64,000 nt of DNA from Bradyrhizobium sp. Ash2021 (lineage in GTDB: Bacteria; Pseudomonadota; Alphaproteobacteria; Rhizobiales; Xanthobacteraceae): positions 1,780,501 to 1,844,500 of the forward strand of contig NZ_CP100604.1 in the NCBI RefSeq assembly GCF_031202265.1, in the 5' to 3' direction. The notes beneath the pieces were generated by a model. The model worked only from the letters and a program-made list of their open reading frames with translations. It was not told the origin of the DNA and ran no database searches. Every line of letters begins with the position of its first letter. Positions within the stretch are counted from its first letter, which is position 1. Shown here piece by piece: positions 34,231-44,486 of this stretch. A program made the translations under genes and the position numbers.

Positions 34231-34350
34231 CCTCCGCGCGCACTGGATTTCCAACCGGCGAAAACCGCCGTTCATGGCCTGGTCGATAGTGGGGGACGGA
34301 TCGATAGGCTCGCCGTCGCTCCACATCCGCTCGTTCCAGCTTGTGAAAAC
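34231..34350 (-). pseudogene. Conserved hypothetical protein fragment
   Basis: On the minus strand WNERMWSDGEPIDPSPTIDQ followed by AMNGGFRRLEIQCARR reads like a small Cys-containing conserved protein of rhizobia (continuing in intact members with a second Cys pair). The match ends exactly where the intron remnant begins, so the intron or its recombination truncated it. The about 75 bp before pabA hold nothing further. Confidence 0.45.
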
Positions 34351-34423
34351 TGCACGGCGCTGAGCCCTGGACGCACAATTAACCTCATTTTGCGCGCAGA
34401 ACTGTGTCTTCGACCCACGTGCA

Positions 34424-34999
34424 TTACGTCCCTGCGAGTCGCAGGAAGTTTCTAAGCAGCATGTGCCCATATTGGGTAAGTATCGATTCCGGGTGAAACT
34501 GTACACCATAGGTCGGCTGTTGGCGATGTGCGAGAGCCATGATCTCGCCTTCGTCCGAACGCGCCGTCACTATGAGAGGCGAAGGGGACAACTCGTCGAG
34601 CTCGACTATGAGAGAGTGGTAGCGCCCAACGCAAAGTGGGGATGGGAGCTCCTCGAACAGTGCTCGGCCGTCATGAGTTACATGCGAGGCTTGTCCGTGC
34701 ATGGGACGACGTGCGCGTACGATGCGTCCACCGAAAACGCTCCCAATACACTGGTGTCCGAGGCAGATGCCGAGAATCGGGACGCGGCCAGAGAGCTCAC
34801 GGACGACGGCTGTGGAGATCCCGGCTTCGGTTGGAGTGCAGGGGCCCGGCGAGATGACCACTGCGCGTGGCCTGAGCCGAACAAGATCGCTGACGCTGAT
34901 CACGTCGTTTCGTATCACCTCTGTTGCTTCCCCGAGCTCGCGGAAATAGCGGGCTATGTTGAAGACGAAGGAATCGTAGTTGTCGATGATCGCAATCAT
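34424..34999 (-). CDS. pabA: Aminodeoxychorismate/anthranilate synthase glutamine amidotransferase
   Basis: A 191-residue class I glutamine amidotransferase. NYDSFVFNIARYFRELG opens it, ISPGPCTPTEAG is the oxyanion region, GICLGHQCIGSVFGG holds the nucleophilic Cys, and YGVQFHPESILTQYG the catalytic His-Glu. It supplies ammonia to PabB for aminodeoxychorismate (4-aminobenzoate, folate). TrpG and PabA cannot be told apart reliably by sequence, but the 4-bp overlap with a PabB-type gene favours PabA or a shared role. Confidence 0.88.
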   Translation of the reverse strand: MIAIIDNYDSFVFNIARYFRELGEATEVIRNDVISVSDLVRLRPRAVVISPGPCTPTEAGISTAVVRELSGRVPILGICLGHQCIGSVFGGRIVRARRPMHGQASHVTHDGRALFEELPSPLCVGRYHSLIVELDELSPSPLIVTARSDEGEIMALAHRQQPTYGVQFHPESILTQYGHMLLRNFLRLAGT

Positions 35000-36390
35000 G
35001 ACGCACCGGAATTCCCGGCGCGAAATGCGTCAAAGATGCGCTGCGCCTTGGCGAGCGTCTCCTCGTATTCGGCCTCTGGCTCCGACATCGCCGTGATCCC
35101 GCCGCCCGCGTGAAAGACAGCCAAGCCACCGTCGATCGTTACGGTTCGGATCGCAACGTTTGTGTCCATGCACCCGTTAAATCCGATGAAGCCGATCGCC
35201 CCGCAATAAGCCTCTCGTGCTATGCGTTCGATTTCGGCGATGATTTCCATCGATCGTACCTTCGGCGCCCCGGTGATGGAGCCGCCGGGAAAGCAAGCTC
35301 TTAGCAAGGTAACGGCGTCGTGGTCTCCTGCGAGTTTCCCTGTAATGACCGACACGAGGTGATGCACCGAGGCATAAGATTCGAGGTCACACAGCGCGGG
35401 GACCTCGACAGAATGCGCAGTGCAAACGCGTGACAGATCATTACGGAGAAGGTCGACGATCATAATGTTCTCGGCACGGTCCTTTTCGGACGCAAACAGG
35501 AATTCAGCGCGGCGCTGGTCTTCCTTCGGGTCGGCGGAACGCGCGATTGTGCCCTTGACAGGTCGGGTTTCAACCTGCCGCCCGTCGAGCTTGAGGAACC
35601 TTTCTGGAGAGCTGGATGCGATAGTCAGCTTGCCATAGCGCAGCAAGGCTGCAAAGGGCGCAGGGTTCAATGATCGCAGCTGGCAGTAGAAGGCGAGCGG
35701 GTCGAACGAGGTCGGCAGCTTGGCGCTGAAGCGCTGCGCGATGTTGGTTTGGAAGACGTCTCCCGCCAGAATTAAGTCGATGACGCGCTGCACGGCCGCG
35801 ACGTAGCGCTCGCGGCTGAAGTTCGAACGCCATTCGCTTGCTGTGTTGCAAGAATCATTCTGCGGCGACCTTGGGTTGGCAAGTAGCGCCGCAAACTCAT
35901 CGGCTCGACGGCGTGCGCGCTCGCTGCGACGTGCGGGATCCTGCTCCGGCCATCCGGTAGAGATGATCCAGCATTTGTCGTCACGATGGTCGTAAGCGAT
36001 CACTACATCATAGAAATGAAGAATCGCTTGCGGGATTCCCTGTCCGGAAATTGCTGGGGGCGGCAATCGCTCCAGTGTCCTGTTCAGATCGTAGGCAAAG
36101 AAGCCGGCCGCACCTCCCTGGAACGGAGGGAGGTTTGGGCGATGCTCTTGCGGGTATGTGGCGAGAAGGTTGCGAAGGGCCTCCCATGGATCGCCCTCGA
36201 GCACCGCTCCGTTGCAACTCGGCTGTCCGTCGGCGATCACGTAGGTGCCGAACGGGTCGCAGGCCAGATATGAATAGCGCCCAAGCAACTCGTGTCTAGC
36301 AGCGCTGTCGAGAAACGTGAGGTGCGGCCGATGTGCGAGACATCGCATCGCAGTGATAGGCTCGATCCAATGCAGTTCGCGGGCGTGCAT
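34996..36390 (-). CDS. pabB: Aminodeoxychorismate synthase component I
   Basis: 464 residues from the methionine of MHARELHW; the frame is open further upstream but without family similarity. The N-terminal domain (FLDSAARHELLGRYSYLACD, PFQGGAAGFFAYDLNRTLER) and the chorismate-binding domain (DVFQTNIAQRFSA, RPVKGTIARS with the PabB-type Lys, AENIMIVDLLRNDLSRVC, CFPGGSITGAPK, YCGAIGFIGFNG) are complete. It converts chorismate and ammonia to 4-amino-4-deoxychorismate; the lyase PabC is not in the window. It is translationally coupled to pabA. Confidence 0.9.
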   Translation of the reverse strand: MHARELHWIEPITAMRCLAHRPHLTFLDSAARHELLGRYSYLACDPFGTYVIADGQPSCNGAVLEGDPWEALRNLLATYPQEHRPNLPPFQGGAAGFFAYDLNRTLERLPPPAISGQGIPQAILHFYDVVIAYDHRDDKCWIISTGWPEQDPARRSERARRRADEFAALLANPRSPQNDSCNTASEWRSNFSRERYVAAVQRVIDLILAGDVFQTNIAQRFSAKLPTSFDPLAFYCQLRSLNPAPFAALLRYGKLTIASSSPERFLKLDGRQVETRPVKGTIARSADPKEDQRRAEFLFASEKDRAENIMIVDLLRNDLSRVCTAHSVEVPALCDLESYASVHHLVSVITGKLAGDHDAVTLLRACFPGGSITGAPKVRSMEIIAEIERIAREAYCGAIGFIGFNGCMDTNVAIRTVTIDGGLAVFHAGGGITAMSEPEAEYEETLAKAQRIFDAFRAGNSGAS

Positions 36391-36548
36391 CAGACCACCG
36401 TCACCATAAGCGAGGGGCGTGCGGGGAGATATTTTCCGACTTGTGCTCCCCATCCCAACGAGGGCAGCCCTCTTTTGGGGCCTGCGCACTTTTGAGCTCG
36501 ATCGTCAGATTAACCCCCTGCCAATTGAGTGCGCTGCGCTGGGGTAAC

Positions 36549-36872
36549 TTAGCTCGTCTTCACCGTTGGGCCGAAACGCGCATCTGCCGTGATGTCGTAG
36601 TCGGCCGCGAACCGTAATTCCCGGAGTGGTCGCACCCGCTTGATCGATTCCTGGTATAGATCATGCGCTTTGTAAGCCGCGAGTTCCGTCTCATTGTCGA
36701 ATTCACCATAAACGACGACGTCGATGTCGTTGCCGAGTTGATCCGCCTTTCGGTTGCGAGCGACCTCAAGCCGGCGCGCATGTGGGATCGTGGTGAGAAC
36801 CGATAGACCGTCGAGCATTTGGTCGATGTCGGCCTTGTTCTTAGCGGTGAACAGGACAATGTGGCGGATCAT
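36549..36872 (-). CDS. Dabb (stress-responsive alpha-beta barrel) protein
   Basis: 107 residues from MIRHIVLFTAKNKADIDQML. This MIRHIVLF start, the middle DIDVVVYGEFDNETELAAYK and the AHDLYQESIKRVRPL segment are hallmarks of the Dabb/ferredoxin-like dimeric barrel (PF07876). Members include polyketide cyclases and proteins of unknown role. It is monocistronic between pabB and bioR, on the same strand as both. The 200 bp between it and bioR show no gene. Confidence 0.82.
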   Translation of the reverse strand: MIRHIVLFTAKNKADIDQMLDGLSVLTTIPHARRLEVARNRKADQLGNDIDVVVYGEFDNETELAAYKAHDLYQESIKRVRPLRELRFAADYDITADARFGPTVKTS

Positions 36873-37072
36873 GGCTTGCCATAGGGTGAGGTGCAATGCG
36901 GCCGCATGAGTATCTTGCCATCGAGCCTGAAGCAACGCCAATTTCACTGGTACTTTCCAGGATTGACGAGGCTCAATCGCTCGGGACTCCTCGGATTTCG
37001 GCGTCGAAGATGAACATGCCGAAAAGACTCATCGCGCCGCAACGCGGACACGCCAGACCGATCGTTCCCGCG

Positions 37073-37690
37073 TTACGACGCGGCAATGGTGAGACGTTCG
37101 ATGGTTTGAATGTGACGTGCGAGCAGGCTGCAGGCCTGCTCGACATTGCGCTTTCGCAGTGCTTCCAGAATCAAACGGTGATCCTGATTGGAGCGCGGCT
37201 GCCAGCCGGCGCTGCGCGCCGTCGCGAACACCAGCCGGGAATTTGCAAGCTGCAAGCCGTCGAGGCTGGCGAGAAGTCGCGGCATGGCGCAGGACACCAC
37301 CAGCGCATGGTGAAAGGCGCGGTTGGCGGCCTCAAAATCCTGAATCGTTTCGGCGTTGTCGCCCTCGATCAAGGCCAATTCGATGCGTGCCAAATGGGCC
37401 GGCGTCAGCTTCGGCGCGGCATGCCGCAGCGCGACCACTTCCAGCGCCGCGCGCATCTCGGCGATTTCTTTAACCGAGTTCGGATCAAGCGGCGCGACCC
37501 GCACACCCCGACGAGGCACGCTGACGGCAAGATGTTGAGCCTCCAGTTGCCGGAATGATTCACGCACCGGCACGTGGCTTGAGTTGAATTCCCGCGCGAT
37601 ATGGTCCTGCCGCAGCGGAGCGTCCGGCTGCAGGGTGCCATTGACAATGCGTTCGCCAATCGCTCGCGCGATACGATCCGCTGTCGTCAT
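37073..37690 (-). CDS. bioR: GntR-family biotin operon repressor
   Basis: 205 residues from the methionine at 37690, which has GGGGAG 5 bases upstream. The N-terminal GntR winged HTH (IARAIGERIVNGTLQPDAPL, REFNSSHVPVRESFRQLEAQ) and a FadR-type FCD effector domain (EMRAALEVVALRHAAPKLTP, NRAFHHALVVSCAMP) are complete. BioR represses bioBFDA in alphaproteobacteria by binding TTATCTATAA-like palindromes. Three such boxes lie in the 130 bp between this gene and the divergent bioB, which supports the assignment. Confidence 0.88.
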   Translation of the reverse strand: MTTADRIARAIGERIVNGTLQPDAPLRQDHIAREFNSSHVPVRESFRQLEAQHLAVSVPRRGVRVAPLDPNSVKEIAEMRAALEVVALRHAAPKLTPAHLARIELALIEGDNAETIQDFEAANRAFHHALVVSCAMPRLLASLDGLQLANSRLVFATARSAGWQPRSNQDHRLILEALRKRNVEQACSLLARHIQTIERLTIAAS

Positions 37691-37712
37691 GTTCTCCCCG
37701 TCGACCATCATA

Positions 37713-37727
37713 GATTATCTATCATAA
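37713..37727. promoter_or_regulatory. BioR box upstream of bioR
   Basis: GATTATCTATCATAA, centred on TTATCTAT, 23 bp before the bioR start, placed for autoregulation. Confidence 0.65.
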
Positions 37728-37776
37728 AAACACGTGCACTTCGCTTCTCTCCTGATAAGCTGAGATTATGGCAAAA

Positions 37777-37807
37777 ATCATAGATAATTACTTCAATTAT
37801 CTATGAT
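37777..37807. promoter_or_regulatory. Paired BioR boxes forming a 12-bp-arm inverted repeat upstream of bioB
   Basis: ATCATAGATAAT and ATTATCTATGAT are exact reverse complements separated by 7 bp. Each holds the TTATCTAT core of BioR sites. They end 16 bp before the chosen bioB start, so binding would block the promoter or the ribosome site. Confidence 0.75.
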
Positions 37808-37823
37808 CATCGAGGCATATCTC

Positions 37824-38858
37824 ATGACCCCTGTCCACAGAGCCGACCAGACCGAAGGCAACCCGAAAGAGCACGTCCGCCACGACTGGACCCGTTCCGA
37901 AGCTGAAGCATTTTATGAATTACCGTTTGCCGACCTGACCTTTCAGGCCCAGAGCATCCATCGCCGCAACTTCGATCCCAACCACGTCGAGACAGCGAGT
38001 CTGCTCAGCATCAAGACCGGCGGCTGCCCCGAGGATTGCGGCTACTGTTCGCAGAGCGCGCATTATGACACTGGTCTGAAAGCTACGCGGCTATTGGATC
38101 AGGCAGATGTGGTCGCCACCGCGCAGCGCGCCAGGGACGCCGGCGCCACTCGCTTCTGTATGGCGGCGGCATGGCGCAATCCGAAAAACCGCGATCTCGA
38201 CCAGGTCTGCGAGATGGTCAGCGCGGTCAAAGCTCTCGGCATGGAAACCTGCGTCACGCTCGGCATGCTGACGCCGGCGCAGGCAGCGCGATTGGGTGAC
38301 GCCGGACTCGATTTCTACAACCACAATGTCGACACGTCCCCTGAATTCTACGACAAGATCATCTCTACGCGCACGCTGCAGGATCGCATCGAGACGCTTG
38401 CGCAGGTGCGTGACGCCGGCATCAAAGTCTGCTGCGGCGGGATTGTCGGTATGGGCGAGCGCGTCGAGGACCGGCTCGGCATGCTTGTGTTGCTCGCCAA
38501 TCTCCCGAGCCATCCGGAGAGCGTGCCGATCAACCTCTGGAACGAGGTCAAGGGCGTGCTGGTCAACGACACGGCGGAACGTCCCGACCCGATCGCGCTG
38601 GCGCGGTTGATTGCGGTCGCCCGCATCATGATGCCGCAGAGCGTCGTACGGTTGTCTGCCGGGCGGCAATACATGACCGATGAACTGCAGGCGCTGTGTT
38701 TCCTGGCCGGCGCGAACTCGATCTTCATTGGCGATGTGCTGCTGACCACAAAAAACCCGCAGCGTGAACGCGATGCGGGTCTGCTGGATCGACTCGGAAT
38801 CAAATCCCGTCTTAACCAAAGCAAGTCAACGCGCAGCCAGCGCCAAGCTCGAGTGTAG
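37824..38858 (+). CDS. bioB: Biotin synthase
   Basis: 344 residues. The radical-SAM cluster motif is [18 protein letters not shown] with Cys68, Cys72 and Cys75. Also typical are [42 protein letters not shown] and SAGRQYM; the Arg and Cys ligands of the second [2Fe-2S] cluster are in place. It inserts sulfur into dethiobiotin. I chose ATG 37824 (GAGG 10 bases upstream) over 37803, because the earlier codon lies within the BioR box. It is the first gene of the operon. Confidence 0.95.
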   Translation: MTPVHRADQTEGNPKEHVRHDWTRSEAEAFYELPFADLTFQAQSIHRRNFDPNHVETASLLSIKTGGCPEDCGYCSQSAHYDTGLKATRLLDQADVVATAQRARDAGATRFCMAAAWRNPKNRDLDQVCEMVSAVKALGMETCVTLGMLTPAQAARLGDAGLDFYNHNVDTSPEFYDKIISTRTLQDRIETLAQVRDAGIKVCCGGIVGMGERVEDRLGMLVLLANLPSHPESVPINLWNEVKGVLVNDTAERPDPIALARLIAVARIMMPQSVVRLSAGRQYMTDELQALCFLAGANSIFIGDVLLTTKNPQRERDAGLLDRLGIKSRLNQSKSTRSQRQARV

Positions 38859-38865
38859 GTAACAA

Positions 38866-39219
38866 ATGCAAATTACTTTGATGAAAGGCAAAATTCATCG
38901 CGCCTCGGTGACCCAAGCCGATCTGCATTATGAGGGCTCGATATCGATTGATCGTGCGCTTTTGGACGCTGCGGGATTTTTGATCAATGAACGTGTCGAA
39001 ATCTACAACATCGAAACTGGCGCGCGCTTTGCCACCTATGTGATAGAGGCGCCCCAAGGATCGGGCATGATAGGGTTGAATGGTGCGGCCGCGAGACTTG
39101 CGATGATTGGAGATAAGGTCATCATTGTTGCATACGCCTCCTTTGAGGAGGCCGAAGCAAAAGCGTTCAAACCGCGCGTTGTGTTGGTCGACAAAGAAAA
39201 TCACATATTGCCAGGTTGA
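38866..39219 (+). CDS. panD: Aspartate 1-decarboxylase precursor
   Basis: 117 residues, a typical PanD length. The self-cleavage site is Gly24-Ser25 in [10 protein letters not shown], generating the pyruvoyl group; [20 protein letters not shown] is the conserved C-terminal half. It makes beta-alanine for pantothenate and CoA. It lies 7 bp after bioB and upstream of bioF, i.e. inside the biotin operon. Confidence 0.94.
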   Translation: MQITLMKGKIHRASVTQADLHYEGSISIDRALLDAAGFLINERVEIYNIETGARFATYVIEAPQGSGMIGLNGAAARLAMIGDKVIIVAYASFEEAEAKAFKPRVVLVDKENHILPG

Positions 39220-39303
39220 AAGCCGCGAGGCCGGTGCGGGAGCTTTCGTTTTTATTGGTCGTCAAAGGCTTAGCGCGAGCGATGACTTTCCTGGAAGTGA
39301 ACA

Positions 39304-40458
39304 ATGATCCCAATCCATGCGGACAAGGTTGCCAGCTATGTCACAGCCTTGCATGCCTTGAAAGACGATGACCGGCTGCGCGGCCTCAAGCCCCGCGCTG
39401 GCATCGATTTTGCCTCGAACGATTATCTCGCGCTGGCGAGCGCGCCGCGTATGAAAAAAGCAGTCTGGGCGGCTCTTGAGGCCGGCACGCCGATCGGGGC
39501 CGGCGGATCGCGGCTTCTGCGCGGAAACTGCGAGGAGCACGAAAGCCTCGAAGCAGAAGCCGCCCGGGTTTTCGGAGCGGAGGCAGCGCTGTTTTTCGGC
39601 GGTGGGTATGTCGCAAATTTTGCTGTCCTGACAACGCTGCCGCAGCGGGGCGATCTGCTCGTTCTCGATTCTCTCGTGCACGCCAGTATTCACGAAGGCG
39701 CACGGGCCGGCCGCGCCGATTTTCGCGTGAGCACCCATAACGACTCGCAGTCGGTCGAAGACACGATCCGCGACTGGCGAAGGGAAGGCGGAGTGGGCCG
39801 CGTCTGGATCGTGGTCGAAAGTCTCTACAGCATGGATGGCAATTTCGCGCCGCTCGCAGAGCTTGTCGAGATCGCGGACAAGCACGATGCGTTCCTCCTG
39901 GTGGACGAGGCCCATGCCACCGGCGTCTACGGCGAGCAGGGACGAGGACTGACCGCGCCCTATGAGGGGCGCGAAAATCTGGTGGTCGTACATACTTGCG
40001 GCAAGGCGCTGGGCGCGGCCGGTGCGCTCGTCACCGCGCCACGCGTGCTGCGCGACTTCATGGTCAACCGCTGCCGTCCGTTTATTTTCGCCACCGCGCC
40101 GTCCCCTTTGACGGCCGTGGCAGTGCGGGAGGCGCTATCGATTCTGCAGGACGAACCGGAACGGCAGCAACGTCTGACCAACTTGATCGCGTTCACACAT
40201 CGCGAAATCGGCGCACGGAGCGGTTGGCGTCTCTCGGGCTCGCAGATCCTGCCGTACATCGTTGGCGACAACGCGCGTGCGATGACGCTGGCATCCGCCC
40301 TTCAGGCTCGCGGGTTCGATATTCGTGGAATACGGCCACCAACCGTGCCGGCGGGCACGGCACGGTTACGAATTTCCCTGACGCTTAACATCGTAGAGAA
40401 TGACGTGCGTGCGATGCTCGATGCCCTGACCGAGGAGACGGGGGGCGAGGCACGATGA
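39304..40458 (+). CDS. bioF: 8-Amino-7-oxononanoate synthase
   Basis: 384 residues, PLP alpha-oxoamine synthase. [55 protein letters not shown] and [15 protein letters not shown] (the PLP Lys in GKALG) are all present. It condenses pimeloyl thioester with alanine. It follows panD by 84 bp and overlaps bioD by four bases. Confidence 0.94.
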   Translation: MIPIHADKVASYVTALHALKDDDRLRGLKPRAGIDFASNDYLALASAPRMKKAVWAALEAGTPIGAGGSRLLRGNCEEHESLEAEAARVFGAEAALFFGGGYVANFAVLTTLPQRGDLLVLDSLVHASIHEGARAGRADFRVSTHNDSQSVEDTIRDWRREGGVGRVWIVVESLYSMDGNFAPLAELVEIADKHDAFLLVDEAHATGVYGEQGRGLTAPYEGRENLVVVHTCGKALGAAGALVTAPRVLRDFMVNRCRPFIFATAPSPLTAVAVREALSILQDEPERQQRLTNLIAFTHREIGARSGWRLSGSQILPYIVGDNARAMTLASALQARGFDIRGIRPPTVPAGTARLRISLTLNIVENDVRAMLDALTEETGGEAR

Positions 40459-41087
40459 GCCAGCGGATCGTGGTGGCGGGCACGGACACCGAGATCGGCA
40501 AGACGATCTTCTCCGCAGGGCTCGCCGATCTTCTCGGCGCGAATTATTGGAAGCCGATTCAGGCCGGGCTCGAAGGAGAGACCGATTCCCGGCTCGTCGC
40601 GCGGCTGGGTCGACTCTCTGACGATCGCATCGTGCCGGAGCGTTACCGCCTTGAAACGCCCGCTTCGCCTCATCTTGCCGCGGAAATTGACGGAGTTCGC
40701 ATCGACGCGGAGTCGCTCGACGTGCCGGATACCGGGGTGCGCCCGCTGGTGATCGAGGGCGCGGGTGGGCTGATGGTGCCGCTCAATCGCGACACACTTT
40801 ACATCGACGTCTTAGCGCGATGGCGCCTGCCGGTCGTGCTGTGCGCACGCACTGTGTTGGGCACCATCAATCACTCGCTGTTGTCGGTCGAAGCGCTGCG
40901 AAATCGCAAGATCGAAATTCTCGGAATCGCATTCATTGGCGAAAGAAATTCCGACAGTGAGAGCGCTATTTGTGAGATCGGACGGGTACGGAGGCTCGGC
41001 CAGTTGCCCAGCCTTTCTCCTCTCACGGCAGACACACTGCAGGCCGCGTTCAAAGCCTCATTCCGCCGCGCTGATTTCAAGCTATGA
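40455..41087 (+). CDS. bioD: Dethiobiotin synthetase
   Basis: 210 residues with the P-loop [30 protein letters not shown], and [23 protein letters not shown]-dependent carboxylation of diaminopelargonate closes the ureido ring. It is coupled to bioF upstream and bioA downstream by ATGA overlaps. The last 25 residues ([14 protein letters not shown]) are a normal tail. Confidence 0.93.
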   Translation: MSQRIVVAGTDTEIGKTIFSAGLADLLGANYWKPIQAGLEGETDSRLVARLGRLSDDRIVPERYRLETPASPHLAAEIDGVRIDAESLDVPDTGVRPLVIEGAGGLMVPLNRDTLYIDVLARWRLPVVLCARTVLGTINHSLLSVEALRNRKIEILGIAFIGERNSDSESAICEIGRVRRLGQLPSLSPLTADTLQAAFKASFRRADFKL

Positions 41088-42346
41088 CTGTCAAGAAGTC
41101 GCCTATCTGGCATCCGTTCACGCAACACGCACTTCAGCACGAGATGACAAAGGTTGTGCGCGGGCAGGGCGCTTATCTCTACACGGAGGACGGGCGACGC
41201 ATCATCGATGCAATCGCATCCTGGTGGGTGGTGACGCACGGCCATTGCCATCCAAGCATCGTCAGCGCCATTCAGAAGCAGGCAGAAAAGCTCAACCAGA
41301 TTATCTTCGCCGGCCACACCCACGAACCGGCCGAAGAGGTTGCTGCGCTGCTTTTGAAACTTGTCCCCCGCAGCCTCGACTACGTCTTCTTTTCCGACAG
41401 CGGATCGACCAGCGTGGAAGTGGCGCTGAAAATGGCGCTCGGCTACTGGCATAACATTGGCGAGCCGCGCTCACGCATTGTTGTGATGCAGCACTCGTAT
41501 CACGGCGACACGGTGGGGACGATGTCGGTCGGTGCCCGAGGCGTCTTCAACGCGGCGTACGGACCGCTTCTGTTCGACGTCACCTCGGTCCCGTTCCCGG
41601 CTTTGGGCCATGAACAGGCGACGCTTGATGCGCTCGAAGCTGCGTGCCGGGATGAAAATCCAGCTGCTTTTATCGTAGAGCCTTTGATGCTGGGCGCGGG
41701 CGGGATGCTGATGTATCCGGCCTGGGTGCTGCGGGAAATGAAGCGGATCTGTGAGGTAGCAAAGGTTCTCTTCATTGCTGACGAGGTCATGACCGGTTGG
41801 GGTCGCACGGGCACATTGTTTGCTTGCGAGCAGGCGGACGTGTCGCCGGATATTGCCTGCTATTCAAAGGGTCTGTCGGGTGGATCGCTTCCGCTCGCGG
41901 TGACGCTCTGCCGCGCAGACATTTTCGACGCGCACTATTCGAAAGATCGGACACGAACGTTCTTTCACTCGAGCTCTTATACGGCGAATCCGGTGGCGTG
42001 CGCCGCCGCAAAAGCAAACCTGGATCTTTGGCAAAATCGGGAATCCCGCGAACGCGTCGGTTCCGTAGCTGCGATGCAGGAAAAAGGAATTGAACCATTC
42101 CGCGCTGACGCGCGCTTCGGAAACGTCCGTAGGACCGGTACCGTCACGGCGCTCGATCTGATAGGGTGCGACAAAGGTTATCTTGCCAGCAGCGGCCCGA
42201 GGCTTCAGGCCTTTTTCAACAGCCGCAATCTGCTACTGCGCCCGCTTGGCGACACCATCTATGTCATGCCGCCTTATTGCGTCACGGCGGCGGACCTCAA
42301 TGAAATCTACGCCGCAATCAAAGACGCGGCCGATGCGCTGGTTTGA
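41084..42346 (+). CDS. bioA: Adenosylmethionine-8-amino-7-oxononanoate aminotransferase
   Basis: 420 residues, class III aminotransferase. [14 protein letters not shown] and [18 protein letters not shown] are BioA-specific, [20 protein letters not shown] holds the PLP Asp, and [20 protein letters not shown] holds the PLP Lys. It uses SAM as amino donor to make 7,8-diaminopelargonate. It ends the intact part of the operon. No bioZ, bioC, bioH or other pimeloyl-forming gene is visible nearby. Confidence 0.94.
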   Translation: MTVKKSPIWHPFTQHALQHEMTKVVRGQGAYLYTEDGRRIIDAIASWWVVTHGHCHPSIVSAIQKQAEKLNQIIFAGHTHEPAEEVAALLLKLVPRSLDYVFFSDSGSTSVEVALKMALGYWHNIGEPRSRIVVMQHSYHGDTVGTMSVGARGVFNAAYGPLLFDVTSVPFPALGHEQATLDALEAACRDENPAAFIVEPLMLGAGGMLMYPAWVLREMKRICEVAKVLFIADEVMTGWGRTGTLFACEQADVSPDIACYSKGLSGGSLPLAVTLCRADIFDAHYSKDRTRTFFHSSSYTANPVACAAAKANLDLWQNRESRERVGSVAAMQEKGIEPFRADARFGNVRRTGTVTALDLIGCDKGYLASSGPRLQAFFNSRNLLLRPLGDTIYVMPPYCVTAADLNEIYAAIKDAADALV

Positions 42347-42555
42347 ATGAGACGCGCTCAGAGCGCGCGGCACGTGCTTGTGCTGGTGGACACGCTGTTC
42401 GGCTCCTACGAGGCGTCGAAGGAGCAGGCGTTTGATTCCGCGGCGCGGATCCTCAAGGAGACTCACTGCGGTGCGGTGAAGCTCGAGGCGGGTCGCGGAG
42501 ACCATCGCGTTTCTGTCGGAGCGCGGTGTGCCAGTGATGGGCCATAGAGAAGGTG
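42347..42555 (+). pseudogene. panB: Ketopantoate hydroxymethyltransferase (panB) remnant
   Basis: [20 protein letters not shown] followed by [20 protein letters not shown] matches the PanB region VVADLPFGSYQASxEQAxxS through AVKLEGG. The match then continues in another frame as [18 protein letters not shown], also PanB-like. The N-terminal about 80 residues and the C-terminal half are gone. It begins with ATGA directly at the bioA stop, so an intact panB may once have been the last gene of the operon, alongside panD. Confidence 0.7.
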
Positions 42556-42982
42556 ATGATGGAGCGATTGACGTCCAGCTCGGGCACAAGTTCGCGAATA
42601 TAAATCGGACGCTTGCGAAGGAATGCGAGTCGGGCGCGCACCCCTGGCTTCCGCTTCCGACCTGGCGCGGTGGAGCTACCTGAGCGGCATTAAGCCTATT
42701 TAGGTCGTTGTGTCCGCGGAAGCGGGATCGCCATCGAAAGCGCAGTCGAGCGGCAAACGCTCCTCACGCAACGTGGATCCGCTTCGTGCCGCGACACAGC
42801 CCCTATACCTACGCGGATTTTTCGGGCTAGCGGCGCCTTTAGGTCGCTATATTGCCTATAAAAGATCGATTATATTACAATAATGTAGGAATGAACGATT
42901 TTGTGTGGACTCAAGTGCGATCCGATGATACGGTGGCTTATTGACAGAGACAGGCCCAACAGAGGTTCAGGAGAAAGTGCAG
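42556..42982. other. Non-coding region with AT-rich promoter-like stretch
   Basis: About 430 bp without a supportable gene. From about 42850 to 42905 it turns AT-rich (GATCGATTATATTACAATAA, TGTAGGAATG) and holds an imperfect ATTATATTACAATAATGTA palindrome. This is probably the promoter of the NTF2-like gene downstream. Confidence 0.4.
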
Positions 42983-43492
42983 ATGTTCGAGGGTGTTAAG
43001 GACAAGGATCTCACTCGGGAGCAGGTGATCGAGCGGAACCTGAATGTGGTGGAAGCGCACTTTCACAATGAAACCCCGGAAAGTGTCGACAAGGCCATTG
43101 CTCTCTATGCCGACGACATCATCTGGGAAGCCCCGCTGCGCGGCATCATCATGACCGATCCGGTCGAGATCAAGAAAAACTACATTGGGATCTTCAAGAC
43201 AGTGAAATACAACAAGACCACGGCACTCCGACGGTTCGCTACCGAGGAGTACGTGTTCGACGATCAGATCGCAGACGTCCAGATCGTGGGAGACCAGATG
43301 CCGAACCTGCTATTCCCCATCGGAAGTAGATGCAGCTGTCGGATCACTCACGTTTTCTTCATGCGGGATGGAAAGATTCGACGCGAGATCGCCTACGAGG
43401 GATTCCGTCCATGGGGCGGTCCGGCCGACCTGGATTCAATTCCGGAGGGCTCTGAAGTGGTGGTCTACGACAGCGAAGTCGTAGGTACCTAA
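42983..43492 (+). CDS. NTF2/SnoaL-like protein
   Basis: 169 residues from ATG 42983, with AGGAG 9 bases upstream; the frame is also open from a TTG at 42941. A SnoaL-like fold is indicated by NLNVVEAHFHNETPESVDKA, LYADDIIWEAPLRG and a late VFFMRDGKIRREIAYEGF. Such domains can be isomerases, dehydratases or ketosteroid-isomerase-like enzymes. It lies upstream of the broken CocE-type hydrolase on the same strand, so both may come from one catabolic cluster. Confidence 0.75.
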   Translation: MFEGVKDKDLTREQVIERNLNVVEAHFHNETPESVDKAIALYADDIIWEAPLRGIIMTDPVEIKKNYIGIFKTVKYNKTTALRRFATEEYVFDDQIADVQIVGDQMPNLLFPIGSRCSCRITHVFFMRDGKIRREIAYEGFRPWGGPADLDSIPEGSEVVVYDSEVVGT

Positions 43493-43637
43493 AGCCGCGT
43501 CCAGCTCGTCGGATTCACGCGAGCAATCATCAGAGATGCCCAGTTGCCGAGGCCGCGATTGTCGAGTACGGCCTTCGGCCCCTTTGTGGCTACACCGGAT
43601 CAAAGCATGCGCGAAGTGCGACGAGGAGAATGGGAGC

Positions 43638-44269
43638 ATGAGCAAGGGCTCGAACACGACGCGCCTCATCGAGGGGCGAGACAACATGGTCGCGATGCGC
43701 GATGGCGTCAAACTGGCCATCGACGTCTATCGCCCCGACGCTCCGGGAAAATTCCCCGTGCTCTACGCCTGCGCACTCCATAACGAGGACATGCAGGGGC
43801 CTGATATGTCGGACGCGCTTCCTCCCCAGCCGGCATACTCTCCGTTATGGTTCGGTCCGATTGAAGCGGCGATACGCGGCGGTTCGTCGCGGAAGGGTAC
43901 GTCCACGTCATTGCGCAGTCACGCGGTGCTGCGAAATCGGAAGGGCGCCTTCAAGACGAACAATGGGATCACTACGATGTCATCGAGTGGATCACCAAAC
44001 AACCCTGGTGCGATGGCAAAGTCGGGATGGTCGGTATCTCCGCATATGCCGGCGAGCAATGGCGCGCGGCTGCCCAGCAGCATCCGGCCTTGAAGGCAAT
44101 ATTCCCTTACGACGCCTGCGGCGCGTATGGAGGCCTTTTCGGATTCCGGGATTTCTATCCGGGCGGCGTCATCCATACGTTTCCGTATCTGCTCGACGTA
44201 TTCACTACGATCCATGAGCCGCGCGGGGTGCCGGGCTCGCTTTCCCCGGAGCAAGAGGAGCTCTGGAAA
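43638..44269 (+). pseudogene. CocE/NonD-family hydrolase, frameshifted and truncated
   Basis: RDNMVAMRDGVKLAIDVYRP through SPLWFGPIEA is the N-terminus of an X-Pro dipeptidyl-peptidase/CocE-type esterase. Near 43865 the reading frame shifts, and the match continues as RRFVAEGYVHVIAQSRGAAK, then VGMVGISAYAGEQWRAAAQQ with the nucleophilic Ser, and FYPGGVIHTFPYLLDVF. At 44269/44270 it breaks off into an ABC binding-protein gene. About 210 of the usual 550-600 codons remain. The family hydrolyses esters or amides. Confidence 0.8.
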
Positions 44270-44436
44270 CGGGCAATGAGAAGCTGTGCGAGGCGCTGCG
44301 GGGCCCCTATTCAGGCGTCATGAGCGCGTATGATTTTTCGGCGGCTGATCTCAACGGCATCAAGCTGTCCGATTTCATCTTTTCAAAGCTGGTGGCGGGT
44401 CAATTCACACGTCTTCCGTTCAAGGCGAAAGAGTAG
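44270..44436 (+). pseudogene. 3' tail of an ABC substrate-binding protein gene
   Basis: The last 55 codons (NEKLCEALRGPYSGVMSAYD, LSDFIFSKLVAGQFTRLPFK) of the binding-protein gene found complete at 58504-59643, with no base difference that I found. The rest of that gene is replaced by the hydrolase remnant. It marks the left edge of the large duplication. Confidence 0.9.
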
Positions 44437-44486
44437 GCGTAGTTTCGCAAGGACATGTTGGCTTCGGCGCAATCCGGGGAAATGAA

